Of a stretch of DNA of 64,000 nucleotides, positions 8,564 to 17,381 are shown one piece after another; position 1 is the first letter of the stretch; the number at the start of each line of letters is the position of its first letter. The DNA comes from Rhizobiales bacterium IMCC20636 (GTDB taxonomy: Bacteria > Pseudomonadota > Alphaproteobacteria > Rhizobiales > GCA-2746425), in assembly GCA_016865015.1 (NCBI GenBank), contig CP018226.1:1085001-1149000 (forward strand). Direction: 5' to 3'. A program made the translations under genes and the position numbers. The notes beneath the pieces are model-generated. The model was not told the origin of the DNA. It saw only the letters and a program-made list of their open reading frames with translations, and did no database searches.

Positions 8564-10027
8564 ATGTCCAAAGGTCCAAACACGCCACAAGGCACATCGG
8601 AACACATTGAGAGCCCCTTACACACCGCCTCAACGGATACCGCTCCTTCGAATACGATGTGGGGCGGACGTTTTTCTTCGGCACCTGATGCCATCATGGA
8701 AGAAATTAACGCCTCAATCGATTTTGACAAGGCCATGTTCCGCCAGGATATAGCAGGTTCCAAGGCTCATGCGGCGATGCTTGAGTCTCAAGGCATCTTG
8801 TCTCATGAAGATGTGGCAAAAATCGTTCACGGTCTAGACACGATTTTGCGAGAAATCGAAACCGGTCAATTCACGTTCTCCCGGCAGCTGGAAGATATTC
8901 ACATGAATGTCGAGGCCCGCTTGCGCGAGTTGATCGGTGATGCCGCAGGGCGCCTGCATACCGGGCGCTCGCGCAATGACCAGGTTGCGACCGATTTCAA
9001 ACTCTGGGTGCGAGACACAATTGACGCGCTTGATGGCGCTCTTGCGGGCTTGCAGAAAACGCTTGCTGAAAAGGCACTTGAGCATGCGGCGGTGTTCATG
9101 CCGGGCTTCACGCATCTGCAATCCGCCCAACCTGTGACATTTGGTCACCATCTGATGGCCTACGTTGAAATGCTGGGTCGGGACAGGGGCCGGTTTGCCG
9201 ATGCCCGAAAGCGCCTCAATGAAAGCCCGTTGGGGGCCGCAGCTCTTGCAGGTACATCGTTTCCGATTGATCGGGACATGACTGCCAAAGCGCTTGGCTT
9301 TGATCGACCCACTGCCAATTCCCTGGACAGCGTATCTGATCGTGACTTCGTTTTGGAGGCGCTGTCGGCTGCGACCATCAGCGCCATGCATTTGTCGCGC
9401 TTTGCCGAAGAGCTTGTGATCTGGTCTTCTGCCCAGTTCCGGTTTGTGCATTTGTCAGATAAATTCACCACCGGCTCATCCATCATGCCGCAGAAGCGCA
9501 ATCCGGATGCCGCAGAACTGGTGCGCGCGAAAATCGGGCGTATTGCCGGGGCCTATCAGGCACTTGTGATTGTCATGAAGGGCTTGCCACTGGCCTATTC
9601 CAAGGACATGCAGGAAGACAAGGAACAGGCGTTTGATGCGTTTAATGCCTTCTCGCTTGTGATTGCAGCAACCGCCGGCATGGTTGCCGACCTGGAACCC
9701 AATGAAAAGGTACTGGCGAAGGCGGCTGGCAGTGGATTTTCCACGGCAACCGATCTTGCCGATTGGCTTGTCCGTGTGCTCGGCCTGCCATTCCGCGATG
9801 CGCATCATGTAACCGGGCGGATTGTCGCGCGTGCCGAGGAACTGAACTGTGATCTGCACAAGGTGCCGCTGGCAGACATGCAGTCCATAGAGCCAAAAAT
9901 CACAAAAGATGTCCTGGGTGTTCTGAGCGTGCGCAAATCCGTCATGAGCCGCGTCAGCTATGGCGGTACCGCACCAGCCAATGTGCGCAAGCAGGCCAAA
10001 CGTTGGCTGCGTGCGCTGGAGCGGTGA
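8564..10027 (+). CDS. argH: Argininosuccinate lyase
   Basis: Last enzyme of arginine synthesis: argininosuccinate to arginine plus fumarate, cytoplasmic homotetramer. The fumarase-superfamily signature [15 protein letters not shown] is present, together with the [12 protein letters not shown] and [14 protein letters not shown] segments that build the active site, and the NTMWGGRFS opening. Start at ATG 8564 gives 487 residues; the N-terminal tail of about 30 residues before MWGGRF is longer than usual and polar. The gene is followed by lptM and lysA, so arginine and lysine genes share a likely transcript. Confidence 0.97.
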   Translation: MSKGPNTPQGTSEHIESPLHTASTDTAPSNTMWGGRFSSAPDAIMEEINASIDFDKAMFRQDIAGSKAHAAMLESQGILSHEDVAKIVHGLDTILREIETGQFTFSRQLEDIHMNVEARLRELIGDAAGRLHTGRSRNDQVATDFKLWVRDTIDALDGALAGLQKTLAEKALEHAAVFMPGFTHLQSAQPVTFGHHLMAYVEMLGRDRGRFADARKRLNESPLGAAALAGTSFPIDRDMTAKALGFDRPTANSLDSVSDRDFVLEALSAATISAMHLSRFAEELVIWSSAQFRFVHLSDKFTTGSSIMPQKRNPDAAELVRAKIGRIAGAYQALVIVMKGLPLAYSKDMQEDKEQAFDAFNAFSLVIAATAGMVADLEPNEKVLAKAAGSGFSTATDLADWLVRVLGLPFRDAHHVTGRIVARAEELNCDLHKVPLADMQSIEPKITKDVLGVLSVRKSVMSRVSYGGTAPANVRKQAKRWLRALER

Positions 10028-10151
10028 GGGGCGAAGCGATATAGATGACCTGCAAGCTGCCTCTTGAAATCCGGAGCAACTTGCGACAAAAGGTTGTTAA
10101 TTGTATTTGTGTAAATTGAAAAAACGTGATTTTCGCAAAAAGGAGCCTTCC

Positions 10152-10355
10152 GTGACACGTAAGCAGATGAACGCCGCCAGCCTGATTGGCGTATTGACCT
10201 TGGCACTTGCGCTCGGTGCTTGTGGCCGCCGTGGTGCCTTGGAAGACCCGGCACCGACCTATCGCGGCGGTGGCAGTGGTTCACTGGAAGATGCGGTAAT
10301 CGGGTATGATGCCCAGAAGCCTGATCGGAAATTCATCCTCGACGGCCTTATCTAA
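10152..10355 (+). CDS. lptM: LptM-like small lipoprotein
   Basis: A 67-residue outer membrane lipoprotein of the LptM (YifL) type, which in Enterobacteria helps the LptDE lipopolysaccharide translocon mature. It has a basic start, a hydrophobic segment and the lipobox LALGAC followed by GRRGALEDP, the typical short tail opening. The start is GTG 10152, ten bases after AAGGAG; the frame upstream to 10101 has no binding site. It sits between argH and lysA, its usual place in Hyphomicrobiales. Assignment rests on size, lipobox and context. Confidence 0.85.
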   Translation: MTRKQMNAASLIGVLTLALALGACGRRGALEDPAPTYRGGGSGSLEDAVIGYDAQKPDRKFILDGLI

Positions 10356-10370
10356 GCTTCAAAATGCTAT

Positions 10371-10389
10371 GCCTGCCACTCGGGCAGGC
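10371..10389 (+). promoter_or_regulatory. Hairpin between lptM and lysA
   Basis: Perfect 7-base stem (GCCTGCC 10371-10377, GGCAGGC 10383-10389) with a 5-base loop, placed 16 bases after the lptM stop and directly ahead of the GAGGAGAG ribosome binding site of lysA. No T-run follows, so it is not a standard terminator; it may be a processing or translation-control hairpin. Confidence 0.4.
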
Positions 10390-10405
10390 TTGAGGAGAGC
10401 CGGTC

Positions 10406-11674
10406 TTGCATCATTTTGCCTATAAGGGCGGCGTTCTCCACGCTGAAGATGTGTCTGTGGCAGACATTGCTGCCGCAGTTGGAACACCCTTTTACGTCTA
10501 TTCCACCGCAACATTGACGCGGCACCTTAAGGTGTTCAGCGATGCATTCGGCACGCTGAACCCGCTGGTTTGTTACGCCATGAAGGCGAATTCCAACCAA
10601 GCTGTTCTGACCACACTGGCGAATGCCGGTTCGGGTGCTGATGTGGTATCCGAAGGTGAGCTGCGCCGTGCGCTGGCCGCAGGCATTCCAGCTCAAAAAA
10701 TCATGTTTTCCGGTGTCGGCAAGACGGCAGATGAAATGCGCTTTGCGCTGGAAGCCGGCATTCTCTGTTTCAATGTGGAAAGCGAGCCCGAGTTGGAGCG
10801 GCTTAATGACGTTGCCCTGTCTCTTGGCAAGGTTGCGCCTGTATCCTTGCGCATTAACCCGGACGTGGATGCCGGGACTCATGCCAAGATTTCAACCGGC
10901 AAGGCTGAGAACAAATTCGGCATTGCATGGCAACGTGCGCGAGAGGTTTATCGCCGGGCCGGAGCCCTGCCGGGTATCAAGGCAACCGGGATCGACATGC
11001 ATATCGGATCTCAGATCACGGAGCTTGCTCCTTTTGATGCAGCGTTTGCGCGGTTGTCAGAACTGATTGGTGTCTTGCGGGCCGACGGACATATGATCGA
11101 ACATGTCGATCTGGGTGGTGGTCTTGGCATTCCCTATCGCAATGACAACAATCCGCCGCCGCTGCCGGATGCCTATGCCGAAGTGGTCAAGAAACATGTC
11201 AGCGGTCTGGATTGCAAGGTGATCTTCGAGCCGGGTCGTCTGATCGCAGGCAATGCCGGAATTCTGGTCAGCAAGGTGATCTACGTCAAAGAGGGCGATG
11301 CCAAGAATTTCATCATCGTTGATGCGGCTATGAATGATCTGATCCGGCCCACCCTTTATGAAGCCTATCATGATATCTGGCCGGTGGTGAAACAGGCTGA
11401 TGATGCGGTCGAAATCGTTGCCGATGTCGTCGGCCCTGTCTGCGAAACCGGGGATTATCTGGGGCTCGACAGAAAACTGCCAAAGCCGGTTCCGGGAGAT
11501 CTGCTGGCAGTGATGTCCGCAGGTGCCTACGGCGCTGTCCAGGCTGGCACCTATAATTCGCGGCTCCTTGTGCCGGAGGTCCTGGTTCATGGTGATCAGT
11601 TCCACGTCATCCGGCCACGTCTCAGCTATGACGCCTTGCTGGCGCTGGACAGCGTTCCTGACTGGTTAGCGTGA
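10406..11674 (+). CDS. lysA: Diaminopimelate decarboxylase
   Basis: PLP enzyme that converts meso-diaminopimelate to lysine and CO2, the last step of lysine synthesis. A 422-residue protein with the PLP lysine in CYAMKANSN, the HIGSQI and DLGGGLGIPY segments, EPGR phosphate-binding motif and the GAYG stretch near the C-terminus, which supplies residues to the partner active site. The start is TTG 10406, well placed after GAGGAGAG. It follows lptM and precedes a large DUF4175 gene. Confidence 0.97.
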   Translation: MHHFAYKGGVLHAEDVSVADIAAAVGTPFYVYSTATLTRHLKVFSDAFGTLNPLVCYAMKANSNQAVLTTLANAGSGADVVSEGELRRALAAGIPAQKIMFSGVGKTADEMRFALEAGILCFNVESEPELERLNDVALSLGKVAPVSLRINPDVDAGTHAKISTGKAENKFGIAWQRAREVYRRAGALPGIKATGIDMHIGSQITELAPFDAAFARLSELIGVLRADGHMIEHVDLGGGLGIPYRNDNNPPPLPDAYAEVVKKHVSGLDCKVIFEPGRLIAGNAGILVSKVIYVKEGDAKNFIIVDAAMNDLIRPTLYEAYHDIWPVVKQADDAVEIVADVVGPVCETGDYLGLDRKLPKPVPGDLLAVMSAGAYGAVQAGTYNSRLLVPEVLVHGDQFHVIRPRLSYDALLALDSVPDWLA

Positions 11675-11908
11675 GGCGGCACCATGTTGTGCCAGATCGC
11701 CGGTTTCTTCCGGTGAACTGTGACAGAACGACCTTTCCAAATTGTCATGCAGTGTGATCGCCTCAGCACTGGTCAAGCGTGCACTCTGTGCTAAAGTTTA
11801 TACAGCAAGGTTTGGTTCGCACGGTTTCTGCATGCGCTTTTGGGAAATATAGTCGAATTTTCAGAGGCTTATGTGCGCCTTGCTCTTTCTGAGAAGGGTT
11901 TTGGACAG

Positions 11909-14515
11909 ATGCCGGAAGAGCGGAATCAGACATTGAACAGTGCGTCCAACAGTGCGACGGATTTGTCATCAGCCACTTTGGCACGCCGGATTGCCACGCT
12001 GGTGAACCGCGGACGGGCGGTCCTGTTCTGGGAAGAGTTCTGGCCTGCAATCCTGCCGCTTCTTGGCGTTTTTTCGCTGTTTCTCATTCTGTCCTGGTTT
12101 GGTCTTTGGCTTGTTGTTCCTCCGATCTGGCGGACCATTGGCATGGTGTTGTTTGGTCTTGCAGCGCTTGCAGCGTTGTGGCCGCTGTTGCGCCTGTCCA
12201 TTCCGGGCAAAGATCAGGCACTGAAACGCATCGAGCAGGTATCTGAAACCAGACACCGTCCCCTGTCCAGTTTTGATGATCAACCAGCCGTCATGGCAGC
12301 AGACAGCGCGGTTAGCCACCGGTTATGGCAGACCCATCAAGCCAGAAATATTGCCGCGCTCAAGGCGTTGCGCACGGGGTTGCCGCACCCTGCAACAGAA
12401 CGTGTGGACCCGTTTCAATTGCGTGCTTTGGTGGTTCTGCTTCTGGTCGTTGCATTTGCCTATGCGGGGTCGGATAAAACCCGCCGTCTTGCGGCGCTTA
12501 CGGACCCCTCGATCGACGTCACTCCGGCCCTTGCGCGCATAGATGCCTGGATCACGCCTCCGGATTACACACGACGGGCACCGATATTTCTGACGCGGGC
12601 AGCGGAGCTGGAAATCTCCGATGTCGTGAAAGTGCCGACCGGAAGTGTGTTCTCTCTTCAAAGCGATTCGGCTGAAGCTCTGGATGTGACCCTTATCCAG
12701 AACGGCGTGTCGCAGCCATTGTCATCGGGGCAGGATGAATCTGTCGCCGAAATTGGGGGGGAAACGGCAGCACTCAACCAGTTTCAGGCTATTCTTGATA
12801 GCGACGCTGAAATTTCTGTCTCCAGCGGTTTTGGTGAGACGCGCAGCTGGCAGTTTTCAATTATCCCTGATGAACCTCCCGAAATTGCCCTGACCGGGCA
12901 GCCTGAAGTTGCTCGAAGTGGTGCATTGGAGTTGGGCTACACCCTCAAGGATGATTACGGAATTGTGTCCGCAGACGCGGAATTCACACCATCGAAGGAC
13001 CAACCTGCTGATGCTGTGCCACTTTATGAGGCTCCTGAATTGAGTCTGTCGCTTCCACGTTCGCGTGTTCGGGAAGGCAGTGGGCGGACCATCAAGAATT
13101 TGACCGAGCATCCCTGGGCCGGAATTGAGGTGACAATGGTGCTGACCGCAATGGATGAGGCTGAGCAAAAAGGCACTTCGCCATCGGTTGATCTGGTGTT
13201 GCCGATACGCTCGTTTCGTGAACCAATGTCCCGGGCCCTTGTGGAACAACGCCAGAATTTGGCGCTGGATGCAAATCAGGCTGGCAAGGTCAGTGTGGCG
13301 CTGGATGCGCTGTTGTTCGCGCCGGAAAAATTCATTGACAATGTGTCTGTCTATCTGGCGATGAATACAGCGCGGCGCCGTCTTCTGGTTGCGTCAGACC
13401 ATGATGCTTTGCGCGCTGTTGCAGATCTGTTGTGGGATATTGCGCTGGCGATTGAAGATGGCGATCTGTCTGACGTTGAGCGGGATTTGAGGGCGGCACA
13501 GGAAGCCTTGCGCGATGCCCTGGAAAATGGCGCTACGGATGAAGAAATTGCCCGTCTCACTGAAGAATTGCGGCAGGCGATGAATGAGTATCTGGAAGCC
13601 CTCGCCCGTCAGATGCAGCAAAATCCGACAGCTCAGCAACAATTGCCATTCGATCAAAACGGGCAAATCGTCACGCCTCAGGATCTGGATCAGATGTTGG
13701 ATCAGATTGAGGATCTGGCGCGCAGCGGCTCACGCGACGCCGCGCGTGAAATGCTGTCGCAAATGCAACAGATGCTGGAGAGTCTGCAAAATGGTCAGCC
13801 GCAAATGTCGCAGCAGCAACAGCAGATGCAGCAGATGATGCGCGATATGGGGGACCTGATCGAGCGTCAGCAAAGCCTCATGGACCAGACCTTTCAACAG
13901 CAGCAGCAGCAGCAACGCCAACAGCAGCTGGAAGGGCAACAGGGATCACAATCTGATGCCGACAGGCAACGTGCTTTGGAAGAGCTTCAGCAAGGTCAGG
14001 CGGAACTGCAGGAGCGTCTGCAGGAACTTATGGATCAGATGCAGCAAAACGGGATGCAGCCTGGCGGACAGATGGGAGAGGCCGACGGTGCCATGGGCGA
14101 TGCCGAACAATCGCTTGGGGAGGGGCAGAGCGGGCAAGCACTTGGCTCCCAGTCTCAAGCGTTGCAGGCGCTGCGTGACGGCGCACAGGACATGATGCAG
14201 CAATTTGCCCAACAGGGGCAGCAGGGCCAGCCAGGCCAGCAGGGTCAACAACCGGGGCAGCCCGGGGGGGCGCCCTTTGGTCCCGGCCAGCAAGGCCAGC
14301 AAATGGGGCGCCCGGGCGGCATGCAAAATGGGATGGACCCACTGGGTCGACCGCAGCGCAGCCGTGGGACGGATGAGGGAAACAGTGTGAAGGTGCCGGG
14401 CGAAATAGACATTCAGCGCGCGCGGGAAATTCTGGATGCTATCCGCAAGCGATTGGGCGATATGGAGCGCCCTGATCTGGAACTGGATTATCTGGAGCGT
14501 CTCTTACCTCAATAG
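11909..14515 (+). CDS. TIGR02302 / DUF4175 family membrane protein
   Basis: About 868 residues. Two membrane helices lie near residues 40-90 and another near 190-205, followed by a large beta-rich extracytoplasmic part and a long C-terminal half dominated by Gln, Met and Gly. The region at about 13790-14320 encodes runs of Gln and GQQGQP-type repeats and is predicted to be coiled or disordered. The family is common in Alphaproteobacteria next to lysA and has no established function; an envelope role is inferred. I take ATG 11909, ten bases after GAGAAGGG; an earlier in-frame start at 11840 has no binding site. The C-terminus ends in a conserved-looking acidic/basic helix with a DYLERLLP tail. 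Confidence 0.85.
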   Translation: MPEERNQTLNSASNSATDLSSATLARRIATLVNRGRAVLFWEEFWPAILPLLGVFSLFLILSWFGLWLVVPPIWRTIGMVLFGLAALAALWPLLRLSIPGKDQALKRIEQVSETRHRPLSSFDDQPAVMAADSAVSHRLWQTHQARNIAALKALRTGLPHPATERVDPFQLRALVVLLLVVAFAYAGSDKTRRLAALTDPSIDVTPALARIDAWITPPDYTRRAPIFLTRAAELEISDVVKVPTGSVFSLQSDSAEALDVTLIQNGVSQPLSSGQDESVAEIGGETAALNQFQAILDSDAEISVSSGFGETRSWQFSIIPDEPPEIALTGQPEVARSGALELGYTLKDDYGIVSADAEFTPSKDQPADAVPLYEAPELSLSLPRSRVREGSGRTIKNLTEHPWAGIEVTMVLTAMDEAEQKGTSPSVDLVLPIRSFREPMSRALVEQRQNLALDANQAGKVSVALDALLFAPEKFIDNVSVYLAMNTARRRLLVASDHDALRAVADLLWDIALAIEDGDLSDVERDLRAAQEALRDALENGATDEEIARLTEELRQAMNEYLEALARQMQQNPTAQQQLPFDQNGQIVTPQDLDQMLDQIEDLARSGSRDAAREMLSQMQQMLESLQNGQPQMSQQQQQMQQMMRDMGDLIERQQSLMDQTFQQQQQQQRQQQLEGQQGSQSDADRQRALEELQQGQAELQERLQELMDQMQQNGMQPGGQMGEADGAMGDAEQSLGEGQSGQALGSQSQALQALRDGAQDMMQQFAQQGQQGQPGQQGQQPGQPGGAPFGPGQQGQQMGRPGGMQNGMDPLGRPQRSRGTDEGNSVKVPGEIDIQRAREILDAIRKRLGDMERPDLELDYLERLLPQ

Positions 14516-14536
14516 AGCTTTTCGGAGGGCGACCGG

Positions 14537-14917
14537 TCAGGCGGCAATCCGATCTGACAGCGCGCCGCTTACAGCGGTGCGTATGTCTGTCAGGGAGAAG
14601 GGCTTGGTGACAATGTTGCGCACGATTTTTTCAAGGCCTATCGCACGTTCCCGCTGATCGGCATATCCAGTCATGATGAGAATCGGCAGATTCGGCCAGG
14701 CGCGCGCTGCACGATGGGTCAACGCAATGCCATCCATGATGGGCATCTTGACGTCGGTCAGCAGCAGATCGAAGCAGCCACCCTCACTTTCCAGAGTGAG
14801 TAATGCCTCTTCACCATCTTCAGCGGTGACAATATCATGGCCATCCAATTGCAGGGCGCGACTGACAAAGGTGCGCACAGCTACATCATCTTCGGTAATC
14901 AAAATTCTGGCCATCAT
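14537..14917 (-). CDS. cpdR: CpdR-like single-domain response regulator
   Basis: A 126-residue receiver domain with no output domain. The acidic pair ED(D) is at residues 9-11, the phosphorylated Asp is Asp55 in LLLTDVKMP, the Thr/Ser switch is in LIMTGYADQRERA and the Lys is in TKPFS. MTGYADQRERA and the TKPFSL ending closely match CpdR, which in its unphosphorylated form directs ClpXP to degrade CtrA and so controls the cell cycle in Caulobacter and Rhizobiales. It lies just downstream of hpt on the same strand, separated by a terminator hairpin. Identification as CpdR is by motif and genomic place. Confidence 0.85.
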   Translation of the reverse strand: MMARILITEDDVAVRTFVSRALQLDGHDIVTAEDGEEALLTLESEGGCFDLLLTDVKMPIMDGIALTHRAARAWPNLPILIMTGYADQRERAIGLEKIVRNIVTKPFSLTDIRTAVSGALSDRIAA

Positions 14918-14950
14918 GGCTTCTCCAAACGCGATACAAAATTAACAGAG

Positions 14951-14974
14951 AAAACGCCGGGCTACACAGCCCGG
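14951..14974 (-). terminator. Rho-independent terminator of hpt
   Basis: Stem CCGGGCT (14957-14963) and AGCCCGG (14968-14974) with loop ACAC, followed on the minus strand by a short T-run (the A-run at 14951-14954). It lies 11 bases after the hpt stop and before cpdR, so it would separate the two genes. Confidence 0.7.
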
Positions 14975-14985
14975 TTAGGATTGTG

Positions 14986-15531
14986 TCATTCTTCTTCGGC
15001 AACAACACCGACAAAAGGCAATTCACGATAAGCATGGGCAACGTCCATGCCATAGCCCACTACAAAATAGTCTGGACATTCGAAGCCGACATAATCGGCG
15101 ACAATGTCTGCGGTGCGTTTGCCGGTCTTGTCCAGCAGAACGGCAATCTGTGCGCTCGCAGCGCCACGCCCCATCATAAGGTCTTTGGCAAAGGAAATGG
15201 TGCGGCCAGATTCCAGAATGTCATCAATGAGCAATACATTACGTCCGGCTACGTCAGATTCAATGTCCCGAACGATGCGCACCGTTCCGCTGGATTTCGT
15301 ATCTGTCCCGTAGCTCGAGAGCGTAATAAACTCGATTTCCGGTGACATCCCTGATTTGTGAAGCGAGCGAACAAGATCAGCCGCGAAAATGAAGCTCCCT
15401 TTCAAAACGGCGATAACCAGCAAATTGTCAGCGCCACTTTGCACGATTTCATCTGCCAGAGCGTCATTGCGCGCGGCCAGGGTTTCTGCGTCAATCAGAA
15501 CGTTGATGTTTCGGTCTCGGATCAGTGCCAC
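14986..15531 (-). CDS. hpt: Hypoxanthine phosphoribosyltransferase
   Basis: Purine salvage enzyme joining hypoxanthine (or guanine) to PRPP. 181 residues with the type I PRTase motif NVLLIDDILESGRT (PRPP binding), the flexible-loop segment ITLSSYGTD and the C-terminal base-recognition region VGFECPDYFVVGYGMD. The ATG at 15531 lies 12 bases after the end of the upstream zinc-ribbon gene, so the two are probably cotranscribed. A terminator hairpin follows. Confidence 0.96.
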   Translation of the reverse strand: MALIRDRNINVLIDAETLAARNDALADEIVQSGADNLLVIAVLKGSFIFAADLVRSLHKSGMSPEIEFITLSSYGTDTKSSGTVRIVRDIESDVAGRNVLLIDDILESGRTISFAKDLMMGRGAASAQIAVLLDKTGKRTADIVADYVGFECPDYFVVGYGMDVAHAYRELPFVGVVAEEE

Positions 15532-15543
15532 TTCGGATTCTCT

Positions 15544-16509
15544 CTAAAGACGGTTTAAACGGGGGTCGTTGCTTAGGAAACGAACATGTAATTCATCGGC
15601 GACATCGGGTGGAGAGGCAAGCACCGAACGAAATCGAACGGTTTCTCCCGGATTCAGGGGATTAAGGGATGCATCGTCCTGCCAGGCATACACTTCCCGA
15701 TTGCGGCCACTCAGAATGAAATGGAGTCGCGGAATGTCTCTGGTCTTCTCCGAGATGTTGCGGACATTGCCTTCAACAACAAGGACCGCGACGCCATCTT
15801 CCGGACGCCGCACAGTGCGGACATCCTCAAACTGCAATCCATAAAGATTCACGTCACTGCCGACAAGGGCATAGAGACTTGCCAGATCAGGAAATTGCCG
15901 AACCATGAATTGGCGACCGACAAACAGCCCCGACACCAACAGGGCAGGCATGATCAAAGCGATCAGGAGCGCTATTTGATTTGCAAAGTTGAGACCACGT
16001 GCCCAGGTGATAAACTGGATGAGGTTTTGCCATCCGGTGGTCACTGCAAATTGAAGACCGGAAATTATGAAATGCAGCCATTTGTTTTTCTCGATCTGCT
16101 TCTTTAACCGAGCCATAAGCTGTTGCGGAAAAGGTAGAGTTTTATCAGCTTTTGAAAACTTGGTTTCTCTCTCGCGCTCTTCCTTGAGATCTTCTTCCCA
16201 GCGGTCAATGTCATCGCTGCGGGACTGTTCCTGCTGCAAGGCTGAATCCGTGCCAGATGTCTGACTGACCAGGCCAATGCCAAGCCGTTCGGGAATTCCT
16301 TCAGCCTGTTCTACAGGCGCAGCCTGCACCTGATCTTGCGTGTGATCGGGCGTGTTTTGCAGGGTTGTGGAGAGTTCCTGACCTGCACCATCGGGTTGGG
16401 CGGTCCAAACATGTCCACATTTTGCACATTTCATTTTGCGCCCATGGGTTCCCAATGCGTCTGAATTGAGCGCATATTTGGTATCACAATTGGGGCAAGC
16501 GATTTTCAT
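15544..16509 (-). CDS. MJ0042-type zinc-ribbon membrane protein
   Basis: A 321-residue protein beginning with a zinc ribbon (CPNCDTKYALNSD then CAKCGHVW: two CxxC pairs, residues 5-35), the MJ0042-type finger. A polar Gln/Glu-rich linker follows, then one membrane helix near residues 185-205 (ALLIALIMPALLVSGLFV) and a C-terminal DUF3426-like beta domain (residues about 215-320). Such proteins are common in Alphaproteobacteria next to ftsEX or hpt, with no proven function. Start is ATG 16509. A small palindrome lies just upstream (16520-16533). Confidence 0.85.
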   Translation of the reverse strand: MKIACPNCDTKYALNSDALGTHGRKMKCAKCGHVWTAQPDGAGQELSTTLQNTPDHTQDQVQAAPVEQAEGIPERLGIGLVSQTSGTDSALQQEQSRSDDIDRWEEDLKEERERETKFSKADKTLPFPQQLMARLKKQIEKNKWLHFIISGLQFAVTTGWQNLIQFITWARGLNFANQIALLIALIMPALLVSGLFVGRQFMVRQFPDLASLYALVGSDVNLYGLQFEDVRTVRRPEDGVAVLVVEGNVRNISEKTRDIPRLHFILSGRNREVYAWQDDASLNPLNPGETVRFRSVLASPPDVADELHVRFLSNDPRLNRL

Positions 16510-16519
16510 GTTGGCTTAA

Positions 16520-16533
16520 TGGGTCCTGACCCA
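16520..16533. promoter_or_regulatory. Palindrome upstream of zinc-ribbon gene
   Basis: Perfect inverted repeat TGGGTCCTGACCCA (arms TGGGTC and GACCCA, 2-base spacer), 10 bases from the ATG of the zinc-ribbon gene in the ftsE divergent region. It could be an operator half-size site or chance. The same 212-base gap also holds a CGGGCC/GGCCCG hairpin (16592-16610). Confidence 0.3.
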
Positions 16534-16721
16534 AATATGTTCAGTTGTATCTATTCCTTTTTGGGCCAAGGATGTTAACGGTGTGACAATGCGGGCCTGA
16601 ATCCGGCCCGTGTTGAATGATTTTTTGCGCTGGATCGTAAACAGCGTTAATGAAGTGAAAAAGTCAGGTCTGGGAAGCTGTCTTCAAGACAGGCAAACCC
16701 GTGAAAGGATGAGGCGGTCAA

Positions 16722-17381
16722 TTGATCCGGTTTGAAAATGTTGGTCTGCGCTATGGAATGGGCCCTGAGGTTCTGCGCGACATCAGTTTCCAGATCGCGC
16801 CGCGTTCTTTCCAATTCCTGACGGGACCTTCCGGTGCCGGCAAGACATCTTTATTACGCCTGCTGTTCCTGTCGATACGCCCGTCACGCGGCCTGATTTC
16901 GATTTTTGGCAAGGATTCCGTCCAGGTTGGTAATGATGAATTGCCGGAAATCCGACGGCGTATCGGCATCGTATTTCAAGATTTTCGCCTGCTTGATCAT
17001 ATGACCACCTATGAGAATGTCGCTCTGCCGCTTCGGGTGCAGGGGATGGATGAGACCCGTTACAGGTCCGATGTGGTTGAATTGCTGGATTGGGTGGGTC
17101 TGGGTGAACGCATGCATGTATTGCCGCCGATTCTGTCGGGCGGGGAAAAGCAGCGGGCCGCCATTGCGCGTGCTCTGATCAGCCGACCGGATATATTGCT
17201 GGCTGATGAACCAACCGGTAATGTGGATCCTCCACTGGCGCGCAGATTGTTGCGTTTGTTCATTGAATTGAACAAGCTTGGCACAACTGTGGTCATTGCC
17301 ACACATGATCTGGCACTGATTGACCAGTTCGATACCAGACGGTTTGTGTTGAAGGACGGACGGCTGCAGATCTATGACTGA
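16722..17381 (+). CDS. ftsE: Cell division ATPase FtsE
   Basis: ABC ATPase partner of FtsX, which couples septal peptidoglycan hydrolase activation to division. 219 residues; Walker A GPSGAGKTS (about residues 35-43), signature LSGGEKQRAAIARAL, Walker B ILLADEPTGNVD, H-loop VIATHD. Start is TTG 16722 (LIRFENV reading after an AAGGATGAGG stretch), giving the standard FtsE opening. The stop overlaps the ftsX start by eight bases. Confidence 0.95.
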   Translation: MIRFENVGLRYGMGPEVLRDISFQIAPRSFQFLTGPSGAGKTSLLRLLFLSIRPSRGLISIFGKDSVQVGNDELPEIRRRIGIVFQDFRLLDHMTTYENVALPLRVQGMDETRYRSDVVELLDWVGLGERMHVLPPILSGGEKQRAAIARALISRPDILLADEPTGNVDPPLARRLLRLFIELNKLGTTVVIATHDLALIDQFDTRRFVLKDGRLQIYD

